In this document: positions 45,002 through 56,296 of the stretch, one piece after another
How the letters are laid out: every line of letters starts with the position of its first letter
Numbering within the stretch: the first letter of the stretch is position 1
From: Nemophila menziesii
Taxonomy: Eukaryota > Streptophyta > Magnoliopsida > Boraginales > Hydrophyllaceae
NCBI GenBank assembly: GCA_029959085.1
Contig: JARWIR010000018.1
Coordinates: 1,550,001 to 1,614,000 of the forward strand
DNA: 64,000 nucleotides
Direction of reading: 5' to 3'
Made by a program: the position numbers and the translations under genes
The notes under the pieces: model-generated
The model's input: the letters and a program-made list of their open reading frames with translations, nothing else
The model's database searches: none
Told to the model about the DNA's origin: nothing

Positions 45002-47780
45002 CAGGTAGAGTTTCATTAGTACCCAAATAAGCATACCTCAAGTGTGCTGGCAATGGTTTTTCTTCCAACTCCGGAGGAGATTCAATTGAAGGCTTCTTTT
45101 TAGGAATAATCTCCCCCGGTTCTCTCACAGGTTCATAGGCAAGACGCCTATACTTTGGATTTTCAGAATTGAGAGCTGCCACTGTTTCTGTAAGCTCCTC
45201 CATCATCTCAGGTGAATCTAATGTCAAAGCAGCCTGCAAGATATCATCAAAATTTAAGCAATTAAATACCTCTTGCGATGCTTGCTCTACTACATCCATT
45301 CTGAAGCAATCTTCCTGAGAATCTGGGAATTTCATAGCTCGAAACACATTGAACTTCACTTCCTCATCTTGTATCCTCATTGTCAATTCGCCATTCTCTA
45401 CATCGATCAATGTCCTCCCTGTAGCTAGGAAGGGTCTACCCAAAATAATGGGGACATTTCTATCTGCATTGTATTCAAGAATTACGAAATCAACAGGAAA
45501 TATAAGTGTACCTGCCTTAACAAGGACATCCTCAATACGGCCTTCAGGATGAGCAAGAGACCTGTCCGCCATTTGCAAGACCATAGAGGTAGGTCTTGCG
45601 TTTCCAATTTTAAGCTTATCAAAGACTGACTTAGGCATCAAGTTGATGCTTGCCCCCAAATCGCATAGTGCCTTTCCCTTCCATTCTTCTCCAATCGATA
45701 TGGGAATCGTGAAACTCCCTGGATCAACTAACTTCGGAGGTAATTTGCTCTGGCAAATCGCACTACACTCTTCAGGAAGGCCAATCATCTCATTATCACA
45801 GTAGGGCCTTTTATTAGTGAGGGCCCTCTTCAAAAACTTCGTATACTTAGGAATATCTCGAATTGCCTCAAGTAACGGAATATTAATACTCAAACCCCTC
45901 ACTCTATTGAAGAATTTCTGAAAATCACCCATATCACCCTTTTTCTGAACTCGCGATGGAAACGGTGGTGGAGGGCGATTGCTTACAATTTCATCTCTCT
46001 TTTTCGGAATTTCTCTTGGTCTTTCTATCTCTTCAACCTCACTATCTTTCTCATTCTCTTTCTCTTTCTCACCCACTTCCTTTTCTTTTCTTGGAACTTC
46101 TTTCTCTTTCATAACGGGAAAAGGAGGTGGAGGAAGGTTCTTACCACTTCTTAATGTAACAGCCTTGCAATCTTCATGTTGTGTTGGATTTTCCGTATCG
46201 CTAGGAAGTTGCCCTTGTGGACGCTGATTCAACTGTTTATTAATTTGACTTAGCTGATTCTGGAAAATCTTCATATTTGCTTCAGCTGCGTTCTGACGTT
46301 CCAAAGCTTGTGTTTGAAGAGCAATCAAATTTTCAACGGTTTTCTGAAGGGTAATTACTCCTTCTTGTGGATGGGCAGGTAGAGCTTTCTGGTTTAAATT
46401 CTCATCGTAGGTATTCTGAGGAGCTTGTCTTTGCACATAATTGTTTTGATTCTGTCCTCCTTGATGATTGTTATGTGGTCTTGGATTATAGTTGTTGCCT
46501 TGAGGACGCGGCTGATACGCGTAAGTAGGATTGGCTGCCCCATTAGGATTTGAGTATTGAAACCCAGGATGGTTTCTGTTAGGCTGATATCCATTACCAC
46601 TTGAATTGAAATTACCTCTATTGGACATAAAATTCACTGATTCTTGGTTATTCGGACAACTTTCCTCATCATGATCATCTACCTGGCAAATTGAACACAT
46701 ATACACCTCTTGTGCAGCATGCACAGCTACCTTCTTACCCGAAAATCCTTCTTTCACAGCTAGAGTAAGCTGCTTCAATTGTTGCTCTATGGTATTCTGG
46801 ATTTTATTCTCAAACGTAGCAAATTTTTCTTCCATGTCAACATTATTTACTCCCTTGACTGGTGTTCTTACTGAGCTCCACCCAACTTCATTCTTGACTG
46901 TTCTCTCTAAAATGATCTTGGCATGAGCGGGTTGAACTTGAAGAAAACCTGCTCCACATAGCGTATCCAACTTCTCTCTCGAAATTCCATCAAGGCCTCT
47001 ATAAAAGATCTTTAACTGTTGTTGTTCTGAAAAGCCATGATTAGGAACTTTACGCAAACACATCTGAAATCTTGTCCAACTCCTACCCACAGTTTCCTCA
47101 TACTCTTGACGGAATTGTGTCAATTCTAGTTCAGCATCTAACCTCATGTTACTTGGGTAATACCTGTCAAAGAAAGCAATTTCTAATTGGTCCCAATTAG
47201 TAATCCTCGTAGGATCTTGCGTATCATGCCATTCACTTGCTCCATCAATGACAAAGAATTTGAAAGCAGCAAAATACATCTGTTCTCTTGAAACCCCTTG
47301 TGTGATATAAGAATCACATATCTGCTTAAATTTTTGTACCGCTCTAAGAGGATCTTCCGATGGTCTTCCGCGAAAATTTCCAAAGTTTTGGAACTGAGCT
47401 AGCATACCCGGATCTGGACGGAATCTCGGAACATTAATATCTGGAGCACCTACTCCTATAGCTGGAGCGCGGAATGGAACTTCTGGAGGGCCATTAGTGA
47501 ACCACGGATCATGATTCATCACTATCTGGACTGGAGGATTAGGATTTAGTGGTTGAACTTGAGGAATAACGCCTGGAGCTAAAGGTTGGCCATTTGCATC
47601 TAACTGGCCTTGTCCATTCTGTTGACCTTGAATAATGATATTCTCCATTCTGTTACTTAACTCTTCTACTTCTAAAGCTTCTCGTTCTCTTCTTCTTCTG
47701 TTCGCAAGTCTGATCAACGTTTCTGGATTACTAAGGATCGGAGGTGCTGGCTCTAGATCCTTGAATAGCCTTCTTCGCAT
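44985..47780 (-). CDS. ATH-2 gag-protease
   Basis: The 931-codon frame starts [14 protein letters not shown], about 110 bases after the primer site. Residues about 105-320 are the gag domain ([20 protein letters not shown] onward). A CCHC knuckle ([14 protein letters not shown]) lies near residue 365, then an Asn/Gln-rich stretch, a coiled-coil segment ([17 protein letters not shown]) and a charged linker. The aspartic protease has [13 protein letters not shown] and [11 protein letters not shown]. The frame ends shortly after GTNETLP, where one extra base (45001-45002) shifts it into a stop; ATH-1 and ATH-4 read on into reverse transcriptase. This may be a mutation or a sequencing error. A designed frameshift is less likely because the sisters lack it. 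Confidence 0.92.
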   Translation of the reverse strand: MRRRLFKDLEPAPPILSNPETLIRLANRRRREREALEVEELSNRMENIIIQGQQNGQGQLDANGQPLAPGVIPQVQPLNPNPPVQIVMNHDPWFTNGPPEVPFRAPAIGVGAPDINVPRFRPDPGMLAQFQNFGNFRGRPSEDPLRAVQKFKQICDSYITQGVSREQMYFAAFKFFVIDGASEWHDTQDPTRITNWDQLEIAFFDRYYPSNMRLDAELELTQFRQEYEETVGRSWTRFQMCLRKVPNHGFSEQQQLKIFYRGLDGISREKLDTLCGAGFLQVQPAHAKIILERTVKNEVGWSSVRTPVKGVNNVDMEEKFATFENKIQNTIEQQLKQLTLAVKEGFSGKKVAVHAAQEVYMCSICQVDDHDEESCPNNQESVNFMSNRGNFNSSGNGYQPNRNHPGFQYSNPNGAANPTYAYQPRPQGNNYNPRPHNNHQGGQNQNNYVQRQAPQNTYDENLNQKALPAHPQEGVITLQKTVENLIALQTQALERQNAAEANMKIFQNQLSQINKQLNQRPQGQLPSDTENPTQHEDCKAVTLRSGKNLPPPPFPVMKEKEVPRKEKEVGEKEKENEKDSEVEEIERPREIPKKRDEIVSNRPPPPFPSRVQKKGDMGDFQKFFNRVRGLSINIPLLEAIRDIPKYTKFLKRALTNKRPYCDNEMIGLPEECSAICQSKLPPKLVDPGSFTIPISIGEEWKGKALCDLGASINLMPKSVFDKLKIGNARPTSMVLQMADRSLAHPEGRIEDVLVKAGTLIFPVDFVILEYNADRNVPIILGRPFLATGRTLIDVENGELTMRIQDEEVKFNVFRAMKFPDSQEDCFRMDVVEQASQEVFNCLNFDDILQAALTLDSPEMMEELTETVAALNSENPKYRRLAYEPVREPGEIIPKKKPSIESPPELEEKPLPAHLRYAYLGTNETLPGYCFS

Positions 47781-47890
47781 ACACCAAACCTAAAAACCTG
47801 AAAAAGCTAACAAACAAAAAGCGTAAAACTGATAAAATAAAATAAATGCACTTATCACTAAAGGATAAACACCGTGGTCACACGCTACCG

Positions 47891-47908
47891 TCCCCGGCAG
47901 CGGCGCCA
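47891..47908 (-). other. ATH-2 primer binding site
   Basis: In element sense TGGCGCCGCTGCCGGGGA, 6 bases from the 5' LTR end, intact tRNA-Asp type. Confidence 0.92.
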
Positions 47909-47914
47909 AAAACT

Positions 47915-49472
47915 TGGTGGTCCTTTGTGTGTTCTAAATAAATGCAAATAATAATCGAACCACAACCGCAAGTGTACGGTTGTCCCAAGTAGTAATTCTG
48001 ATAATCAGATTCGTTCCAAGGACGGATGGTTGATCACAATGTTTATGCAAATAGCGATTGATGCACTTATGAAAATGAAAGAGGATAAATTGTTTGTTTT
48101 GGTTTTGTTTATTATAACTAAATGAAAGATAAAATAATAATGCAAGTAAAAGATAAGACGCAAGTAAAATGTATGAAAACGCAATATGAGATGTAGTACT
48201 TGAGAACGCAGGGATCCTCCTAATTTTACTTTCTAACTTATGTTGTTTAAGGGTTAAATCAGTCAATTACAATGGTCGGGATTCTAATATCCTTATACCC
48301 CCGTCAGGGTGGACTATAAGGCGATCCTAAAGTGTCACTAGTCCCGTCAGGGTAAATATGATCCACCGTTGGATGATTAAGATTTATTACCACATTGGCC
48401 CTAGGATTAACTAAGTTCGTCAGAATCAATAGTTTTTATCCTAGATTGAACAATTATTTCTGTACCTAAACCCCCCGTCAGGATGATCCATACGCCACAT
48501 ATATGGAATAGCTTAGATACTAATACCTAATTTTAGTTCGCGACTCTAAAATCAGTAAACATTCACAAATTGTCGAAAAGAGTAAAAGCCCTAATTTAAT
48601 TTAATTTCACAGAAACCCAAATTCAACATTCATTATAAAATAAAATCAAGATTCACCCATTGTTTTGTTCTCAAGCACTAATGGAAATTTAGCTCATATT
48701 AAAATTAAAAACTGAATAAAAAGAAATGGAATTCATATTCGTTACAAAATTAAAATATAAGAAAAACCTAATTTTCGGAATCAGAATGACTACGAACGGA
48801 GCTATAGACCCACTCCAGCTCTTGTAGCTTCTCCTCTCTTCCTGCTGTAGCTTCTCTGGTGTTTTTAATCTTGTGGAAAGTGAATTGTGTGAAAAATAGA
48901 AGTTCAGACCTCCTTTTATAAGTAAAAATTCGGACTAGGGCTTGGACCAGAAAATAAAAGCCTAATTAAATGTTCAAGCCCACTTTCTAAGCCCAAAATC
49001 CCGTAACTGATGATAGGCCTTCACTAAAACAGCTTTTCCCGATGCGTTACAACTCCGATTGACCTCATTCCAGTTGCTAAAGTTCCGTAACTCGATAAGG
49101 AATGATTTCTCTTCAAAGGTCAGCGGCTAAATCATCGCTTAAGCACCTCGAAATCAGCAATCTATGGCCTGGAAAGTGGATTTTCAGCTCTAAAAATAAA
49201 ATCTTCGGGATTTGTCTTCAAGTCTTGACTCTAATTCACGATCTTTGACCTTCTCCTCGGATTCCTCTCCTAGCTAACATCTAAAACCTGTAAACTTTAC
49301 ACTAAAAATACCAATATTACGCGCAAAAGTTTAATAAATTAAAAATGCTAGAAATAAAAAGGTAATTCCGGATTATTGCAAATTTAGTCCAAAAGTCTAT
49401 CATATTAATCAAATAAACACCAAAAATGATGTCTCCTAAGGGTCTAAAATAAGAACAATTAGGGAGACATCA
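47915..49472 (-). repeat. ATH-2 5' LTR (1558 bp)
   Basis: Promoter LTR of ATH-2. In element sense the TATAAAA box lies at 48920-48914, followed by GGAGGTCTGAACTTC. It is flanked on the right by the CACGT duplication. Confidence 0.96.
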
Positions 49473-49590
49473 CACGTGCCACGGGGTGCTAGCTCGGGTA
49501 TTATCCAGTGGACAAAAATTTCAAGAGCTGTTGGGTGCGGTATACTGCACGATTCGTCCGGTGCACCGCAGGAGGCGGTTTGTGAAGGAA
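49473..49590. repeat. ATH-3 GC-rich island, right part
   Basis: It continues 36425-36691 across ATH-2, beginning with the second CACGT. Words such as GCCACGGGGT, GGTGCGGTATACTGCAC and GGTGCACCGCA recur. Confidence 0.75.
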
Positions 49591-49941
49591 TTCTTTTCCT
49601 AATCAACTCTTACCTTATGAGATTAACCCTAGCCTTCCATACACGAATGTTTCAGACCCAAACCCTATATATACACCTTAAAGCTTGTGCAAACCTTCAC
49701 AATTAACACAACAACTCATCAAATCCTCTCCTCCATCTTCTATAAACATAATCCTTCATCAAATTCATCACACTACACCATCAAAACACCATCAAATCCA
49801 ACAAGCTTTAAAGAGTTCTTCCAAGATCCATCAAGAAACCTTTCTCTTTCATCAATTCCAAGCAACAACATCAAGCTACACCAATTTTCCTTAAACTTTT
49901 AATCCATCCTCGGTATAACTTGAGTTGTGGGTGAAACAAGC

Positions 49942-50409
49942 ATGACTAACAGATCTGAAGCTATGGAATACAAGAGAAAGTGTTCAATCCTTGGGAAGAA
50001 TAAGAAATTGCCTGGAGCCACGATTGAAAAACCCATCAATCTTGATGAGGTTTCTGAAGAATCAAAAGAACAGGCACCTGAACAACCACTACCAAAGAAG
50101 AGATTAACTGCTAGAATGTCCATACCATCCAGGAGGCCTTTAGATAATATAAATATCCAAGACCAAGGTTCTTCTACCTCTTCCTCTGAACTTGTTTATG
50201 GTCTTCCTCCTTGGGCTATCAAGTTACAGAACGAAGTTGAAAGATTACGTGAAGATAACAAAGACCTTTGGGTAGAAATCATGCAGTTGGAAACACAGGT
50301 AGAGAATTTGACCTTGTACAAGGATGTAGATGATTACACCGATCCCTCAGCTTCAGAAGATGAGGATGATATGATGGATCTCTGTGGCCAACCAGGTAGG
50401 TCATTCTAA
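49942..50409 (+). CDS. ATH-3 accessory ORF, short form (155 codons)
   Basis: It starts MTNRSEAM, matching the MTNR start of the ATH-1 and ATH-2 accessory proteins, again just after a GAGTT-G-rich motif (49920-49933). A basic cluster (PKKRLTARMSIPSRR) and a Ser-rich stretch follow. Residues about 93-125 form a coiled coil (IKLQNEVERLREDNKDLWVE). The C-terminus is acidic. The globular core of about 200 residues found in ATH-1 and ATH-2 is absent with no frameshift, so the two conserved ends stand alone. It ends TTCTAA. An upstream in-frame GTG at 49927 is not needed as start. The frame is intact despite loss of most of pol. Confidence 0.75.
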   Translation: MTNRSEAMEYKRKCSILGKNKKLPGATIEKPINLDEVSEESKEQAPEQPLPKKRLTARMSIPSRRPLDNINIQDQGSSTSSSELVYGLPPWAIKLQNEVERLREDNKDLWVEIMQLETQVENLTLYKDVDDYTDPSASEDEDDMMDLCGQPGRSF

Positions 50410-50487
50410 TTTTTCTTAATAGCTTGTATGCATTAGGTAGTTTAGTTAGTTTTATTTTAAATTTTATTCCATGCTTGAGTCTTCTTC

Positions 50488-50528
50488 GAGTCGTGGGGAC
50501 ACGGCTCACTTTTGAGTTGGGGGTGGGG
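50488..50528 (+). promoter_or_regulatory. ATH-3 conserved hairpin plus PPT-like motif
   Basis: GAGTCGTG-GGGA-CACGGCTC keeps all eight pairs if one U-G wobble is allowed. It is followed by TTGAGTTGGGGGTGGGG. Confidence 0.75.
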
Positions 50529-51898
50529 ATTCGTTGTCCTCATCTTCTTTTCGTTTTTTTGCATAAAATTTAAAAATTTTAGGTTGAATTAAGGCATAGA
50601 ATATCTTGAATGTAACTATTTGAGCATGATTTTATTAGGTCAATGATAGTAAGTAGTATGTTTTTGAAAGATGCAACAAATTTGTTTAGATGCATGTATG
50701 AAAACAGGAAATAAAGGATAGAAAAGTTAATGAGCAATGCTAAGAAATCACGTTGAAACTTAGGGATAGTTATTTGGTGTGTAGAACGTGAGGTTTAAAA
50801 TTAGTTGAAAACCCACTTGTCTATGAATTAGTAGTGAAAACGTAACGAAATCCGGTAGTTAGAAAAATGACTAAGGCAGTTCTTTCATGTTAAAACACTT
50901 GAAGCCTTTAGACTTTCTCACCCTTTTGTTTGATATTATTGTTATTTATCCGTCTTAGCCCCTCTGAGCCTTTCTAAAGCCTTTTATTTGAAACACATTA
51001 TAATCCATACCCTAGTTTTTAGGACTTATCTACATGACCCGCACTCGAATCGCAAAACCTGAGACAACTCGTTTTAGAGCTTGAGTTTGGGGTGGTGGGT
51101 TTCATCATTAGGGAACTTTAGGATTTGGGAATTATCTTTGTGATTTTATTGATGATAAATTTTTATTATTGTAACCCTTTGCCGGGGTAATAGTGAATGA
51201 AAAAGAAGCTACGAGCTAATTTTGCCAACAAGGGCATAAAAAGAATATATATATGAGAAAAAATAGTGTGATATCTCAACATCAAAAGAGAATCATAACT
51301 ATACAAAAGGAAAAAATGATATGAAAAGAAAATATATATTCGAACCGGCAAAGTGGATTTTATATCATCAAAAGGTTTCAATTGGGATTATTGGGGATGC
51401 ACATCAAAGGCATCAATAAATTGGGTTGAGTGAGAACATCTTCGAGTGAAAACTCAAGCTCTAGGGCGATTCGTTGATGGCTAGTGAGGAGAGAGCCAAA
51501 AGCTCACTTTTCATTATCCAAATATACCACACCCGTCCTTAAGCCAAGTTAAAACCAAGACCTTAGGATTTTTAACTACTAGATGAAGAAACAATTGAGC
51601 TATTAGGTAGTAGGTAAGTGGACCATTGGATGCTGTATTTGGGACCTATGAACAACCTATAGCCATTAACCTGAACTAAGTTATCATCCTCTCTTTCTGG
51701 CATTGCGAAATTAATCTTAACTTGAATTTATGGAATGTTGATTGCATGTGTATTAGGCATATTTGTGCATTATTTCTTGAGCATTACTACATGAGACTTT
51801 TTGGAATTTATGCTCTAGGATCATTCATTATATTTTGTTCTTGTTCTCCTCCGACTTCTTCTTGTTTATTTTGACTACCCTACTGTTCTTTACTTTTA

Positions 51899-51934
51899 TT
51901 GTATCGGGGCGATACAACTTTGAGTTGGGGGTCT
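51899..51934 (+). promoter_or_regulatory. ATH-3 hairpin and polypurine tract
   Basis: The stem TTGTATCG pairs perfectly with CGATACAA around loop GGG, followed by TTGAGTTGGGGGTCT and the LTR. Three of the eight stem pairs differ from ATH-1 on both sides, so pairing is preserved. Confidence 0.88.
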
Positions 51935-53411
51935 TGATGTCTCCTCATTTGTGATAATAAAATATACTCATGAGACATCATTTTAGGCTTATTTATTAGT
52001 TTATAGGTTGATTTTAGCTTAATTTAGTGCACTTTCCTATTTCGAGTCTTGATTTGTAGAATTGTTATTTTTAGAGCATATTGGGTTTAATTGTTTATTT
52101 AGTGTGAAGCTTTAAAGATAATTATGGAGATTAATTAGAATCCAAGTCAAAGACTACAACCTATGGAAGGAGATTTGCATAGAAATTGGAGATAAGGAAA
52201 CAATTGCTAAAAAGATGGAAAAAGAAAAGCTGCCTAAATCTGGGATTCTGCATACACGTCCAAAGATATGCGTTTTTACCTAAGAAATAGGCCGAATTTG
52301 GTAATTTCCTTCTAAAGGGTCGAGATAATTCTGTTGTGATGCTTTTGGTATCTTATGGAGCAAAATCCGACCAATAACGAAGGAGATACACTCAAAACAA
52401 CTCAGTAGTGTTTATCTTACGAATTTGAGTTGGGCTAGGAGTCCATTACTTGAAGTTATCTCCAAGAAACGATTTAGGTCAACCTCTACACTATAAATAC
52501 AACCTCTTAACACTCTTAAATCATCCTTGTTGAAACCTTAAACCAAGAGGAAGCTTAGAACACAAGAGAGAAGTCCGGAAGGAGCTGTCATCAACAATGT
52601 CTTCTTCTACCTTTAATTTTGTAATTTCTTTCTTTTCTTGCATGAACTAATTTTCTTTAGCTTAAGTTTTAGCATTAATGTATGAACCCTAGTTTTGATT
52701 GACATCTATATAATTTGGGAATTTAATGCTTTAAATAGAATTATAGTTTTTATTCTCTGTTTATGTGTTTGGATTTATACTCTGTGTTCTTGTGGACTGC
52801 AGCCATTAGAATTACCATCTAGTAATTAGGATACCATTGACAACGGTGTTTAATTGCATGTTTAGCACATAACGTTTAGTTTTAGGTTTGATCTGACAAC
52901 CCAACCTAACTAGATAATCACTATGGTTTAGTCTTTGTGACTATTTACCAATTACAGGAAAAGTTTGCTTAGGAAGCCTTATTGACACAGGTAAATCCTA
53001 TTTGAAACTACCGATAGCATATTGGGACCGATTAGGGAAATACTACATAATTCACCCTTACATGTTTAGAACGGAAAAACTAGTGGGGATTACATGCTAA
53101 TAACTTAAGTTATATTCTCATATCACTTCTCTTTCATATTTATTTTCTGTCTTTTAATTCTTAGTTTAATTTAGTTAATTAGAAAATAAAACAAAAATCT
53201 ATTTATCTTTACTTTTATTTACGTTTAGTTGTTCTAGCTTTAATTATTTACACTTGATATTTGCATAAGATTCTCCTAACCTCTGTTGTCTTTGCGGAAC
53301 GAATCTTTATCTAAAACTTTCATATGATCTGTATACTTGCAGAACCGTGAAGTTCTAGGGTGTTTTTGCACTTTATTTATATCTTATTTTATCACACCCT
53401 AGGCACCACCA
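51935..53411 (+). repeat. ATH-3 3' LTR (1477 bp)
   Basis: It pairs with 32450-33926 at the same length, with TATAAATA at 52492-52499. It is followed by the ATAAT duplication at 53412-53416. Confidence 0.95.
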
Positions 53412-53641
53412 ATAATCATCATACATGCTACAAATATAATCGTTCCTCAAACAATCAAGCCTCATTTTTTTTAGGTATGATCCTATTTTTACCTGTGCTT
53501 TCTTTTCTTGTTAATTTTTGCCTGATTTTTGTACTTTTGTTTTTTGGGGCAATTATCATAATCATCCTAAAAAAGGTGATATTGCCCTTAAAAGTCATGT
53601 ATAATATAAAGATATAATAGACAATAATACCCTTGAATTGT

Positions 53642-53790
53642 GTTCATCTCATTAAATTTCTCCACCAAAAAATTTCTGACTAAATTTTCCCGCCAAAAGT
53701 TCTTCCAGCCGAAAAAAATTTGGCCAAATTTTTTCCTGTCAAGTTCCTTTTACCAAACAAAATTCCCGCCAAAAAATTTCACGTCAAAAT
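53642..53790. repeat. Hairpin-rich minisatellite, left part
   Basis: Degenerate units of the type CCCGCCAAAAAATTT and CCACCAAA recur. The same family continues to the right of the solo LTR. The short open frame crossing it is not a gene. Confidence 0.6.
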
Positions 53791-53791
53791 T

Positions 53792-55240
53792 TGATGTCTC
53801 CCGTTTTATGATAGATAAATCTCCTTTGAAGACATCATTTTAGGTTGAATTTGGACTTAGTTGATAGATTTATAGGCATATTTTGCTATATTGTACTTTC
53901 TTTCTTCAGATTTGACTTATTATTACTTTTAGAGATTTTTTGTGTTAATTTATGTGTTTGGAGTGAAGTTCTTGGGTATATGAATGCTAGGAGATATCAA
54001 GATGAAGAGGATAAGTGAGGTTTAAAGTCCAAAATTAAGAAAAAGTGTTAAAGCAGTGAAAAACATCACTTTCGTGAAGGTGAAGGATTCTTGGAATCTG
54101 GAAAGTTGTCATTTGTAGCTCTTTCTGAGTCCAACCGGTGTAGATTTGAACTTGGTGGTTCAAATGAAAAAGATGGGACTTTGAGTTAGAAAAATTTGAG
54201 AAGTAGTTTCAGTGTATATGGACTTACGATGCAAAAGTTAAAGCCTTTTTACCGAAATGGTGTACAACAGTTACAAATTAATTAACATAGATTTGGGCCC
54301 TTAATCACTTAATTAGGCCCAAGTTAGACCTAATCTATTTTTACTCTCTATATAAGGCTTATTAGAGCTCATTTATCAATACAGTTTATTATACTACTTA
54401 TTTTTAAGAGTGGGAAAAGCCAACAACGCTTGAAGGAGGGAGTGGGAGCAGAAGAGAAGAAGATTGGTCTTCAACAAATTAACACCAAATCATGTATTTC
54501 TTTACTTCTGTTATTCTCGTATTCTTTATGTGCTAATTTTATTATACTGAGATTCGCTATCAAGGGACGAAACCCTAGTTTTTAGTTCAGAGTTTATTTA
54601 ATTTGGGATTGCTTTAATTTAAATTAAATCGTAGTATTTCCATTGACTATGTTCTTGCTTTAAATACTACTATCTTTTCTGATAAATTAGGTGTATCTCT
54701 TAGTAATAGGCTATTTGTTAATGGCGATGATCATCCGGAAGGGGGAGTTTAATTAAGAAACTAGGATATAGACTTGTGGTATTCGTTATTGAGTCTGGAG
54801 GTCTTGACTTACTGCAATTGGATTAATTTCTTAATCATCTGAAAGTATCTTTTTTGTCACCCTTGCGGGGTCAGTTTTACCATAGGTCCGCTTCATAAGT
54901 CTACCCTGACGGGAGTTTGAAAGATATTAGAGTCCCGACTAATGCAAAATACCGATTTTACTCATAAGCAATAAATTGTGAATTAATGAACTTTGGTGAA
55001 TCCCTGGTGAGACTCAAGTATACCTCTCATATCTGCGTAAAATCTTAATAGTTAATTTAGTGTCACCTTGCATATTTCTGTTATTAGTGCAATTACTTCT
55101 ACTTTATATTTAAACACTTAACCATAACCTCGTAATACACGTGGAGACGAATTTCCTATATTTACTTATCTATTAATTGGAACGACCAGTACACTTGCGG
55201 TTAGTTGCTTCTCTTCTTTTGTGTTGAATTTATATCACCA
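53792..55240 (+). mobile_element. Divergent Athila-type solo LTR
   Basis: It starts TGATGTCTCC with the matching inverted AGACATCA at 53830-53837. It contains TATATAAGG near 54349 and a CCCTGACGGG word near 54902, and ends with CAGTACACTTGCGGTTAG and ATATCACCA. No primer site or internal region follows. It represents a further subfamily. The flanks (AAATT and AACAA) do not match, so the exact right end or the duplication is uncertain. Confidence 0.75.
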
Positions 55241-55540
55241 AACAAAATTCTCACCAAATTTTTTTGTTATTATTTGGTGGAAAAAATCCCACCAAATTAT
55301 ATTTTTAGGTTTATTTTGTTTGGTAGACAAAAATCTCCCCGAACTATATTTTGGTTTATTTGTTATTTTCCACCAAATTATTTTTAGGTTTATACATTAG
55401 GGTTTATTATGTTGTTTGGTGAATCGAATTCCACCACACTATATTTCGAAGTTTATATTTTTTGTTAGGTAGAAAAATCCCACCAAAATATATTTGGGGG
55501 TTTATGTTGTTTAGTGGGGAAAATACCACCAAATTACTTA
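55241..55540. repeat. Hairpin-rich minisatellite, right part
   Basis: About six degenerate units of roughly 50 bases each hold a small palindrome such as TTTGGTGG-N-CCACCAAA followed by TATATTTTTAGGTTTAT. The open frame here is a repeat artefact. Confidence 0.75.
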
Positions 55541-56296
55541 CTAAAGCGGTAGATTTCTATGCATAAGCTTCTATGTAATCTAGAATTAGACATTAACATT
55601 ACAATGCTAAAGCTTCGTAACTATTATATTTTGAATCTGGGTTCTTAGGAGGAAAGGAGGTTACAATATTGATTATCAACCAATTCCTAGGATCACTAAG
55701 ACTAATGACAAAAGGTACCGTATTTATTATTTGTTTTGGATAGTGCTCTACAAATGAAAGTTTTCCCTTCAAAGGTCGTTAAATAAAGCATTTGGCCGAA
55801 GGCTATTTCTTCTCCTTCGTGGTCTTACATTTGCCTCTCCAAATGGGAAGGATGTTTGGCATTTTCCAGAAAAAGTGTACGAATCTCAGGAGACAATTAC
55901 GCAAGCTAATTGTGTTGCCTTACAAAAATTTGCAACCCAATTCGAAAGACTTGTAAACAATTCCTCAAACATAACCTCTCAGTTTACTATCGTTTACACA
56001 CGAGATATATGAGAAATTTTATTCAGAGAAAGACAAACAAGAAATATTATTAAAAAAGTCACTCCCTTTAACAATATATCCATCACCCACCACAACTTCA
56101 GTATCATACTTAAATCATTCATCATAGCATCTCAATTTCATTGAAATTAGTCGTGTTAGTAAAAAACAAGTTAATATTTTAGTCACGGAATCACATCCAC
56201 TCAATAAATGGCCCGAGACTTCGGATTATGATTCAAAAACTTACCAGATCATTTTTTGTTACCCTCGAATGAATATCTATCAATTTAGCTGCAACA
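55541..56296. other. Unassigned interval
   Basis: No gene, LTR or clear repeat was recognised in about 750 bases. Confidence 0.5.

Larger units (their letters stand above)
36692..49472 (-). mobile_element. ATH-2: young, almost complete Athila element
   Basis: Minus-strand element of 12,781 bp with LTRs at 47915-49472 (5') and 36692-38249 (3') and a perfect duplication CACGT at 36687-36691 and 49473-49477. Only two LTR differences were noticed by eye (37753 against 48976, and 37821 against 49042), so the insertion is recent. It lies inside the GC island of ATH-3. Internal order on the minus strand is primer site, gag-protease, reverse transcriptase to integrase, GC island, accessory ORF, 3' noncoding region, polypurine tract. 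Confidence 0.97.
50410..51934 (+). other. ATH-3 3' noncoding region
   Basis: No gene. It has the same order of small elements as ATH-1 and ATH-2: hairpin 50488-50507, motif 3 (50512-50528), motif 4 (51081-51096), A-rich tract (about 51200-51330), the 27-base block 51483-51509, hairpin 51899-51917 and polypurine tract 51920-51934. Outside these islands similarity to ATH-1 is much weaker. The GAGACATGTCTC palindrome before motif 4 is not kept (GAGACAACTC here). Confidence 0.85.
32450..53411 (+). mobile_element. ATH-3: divergent Athila element split by ATH-2
   Basis: Two 1477-bp LTRs (32450-33926 and 51935-53411) enclose a plus-strand internal region. ATAAT flanks at 32445-32449 and 53412-53416. 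Without the 12,786 bases of ATH-2 and its duplication, the element is 8,176 bp. Its LTRs and proteins are clearly related to, but well diverged from, ATH-1, ATH-2 and ATH-4. Most of protease, all of reverse transcriptase and RNase H, and most of integrase are missing, so the element is non-autonomous. The LTRs differ at scattered positions, and the insertion is older than ATH-2. Confidence 0.95.

Noticed and set aside
44985..45034. Programmed frameshift between protease and reverse transcriptase in ATH-2
   Set aside because: ATH-1 and ATH-4 encode the same junction in one continuous frame and lack the extra base, so a mutation or sequence error is the simpler reading.
55241..55540. CRISPR-like array
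   Set aside because: The repeats are degenerate, without regular unique spacers, and the context is a plant nuclear genome; it is a minisatellite.
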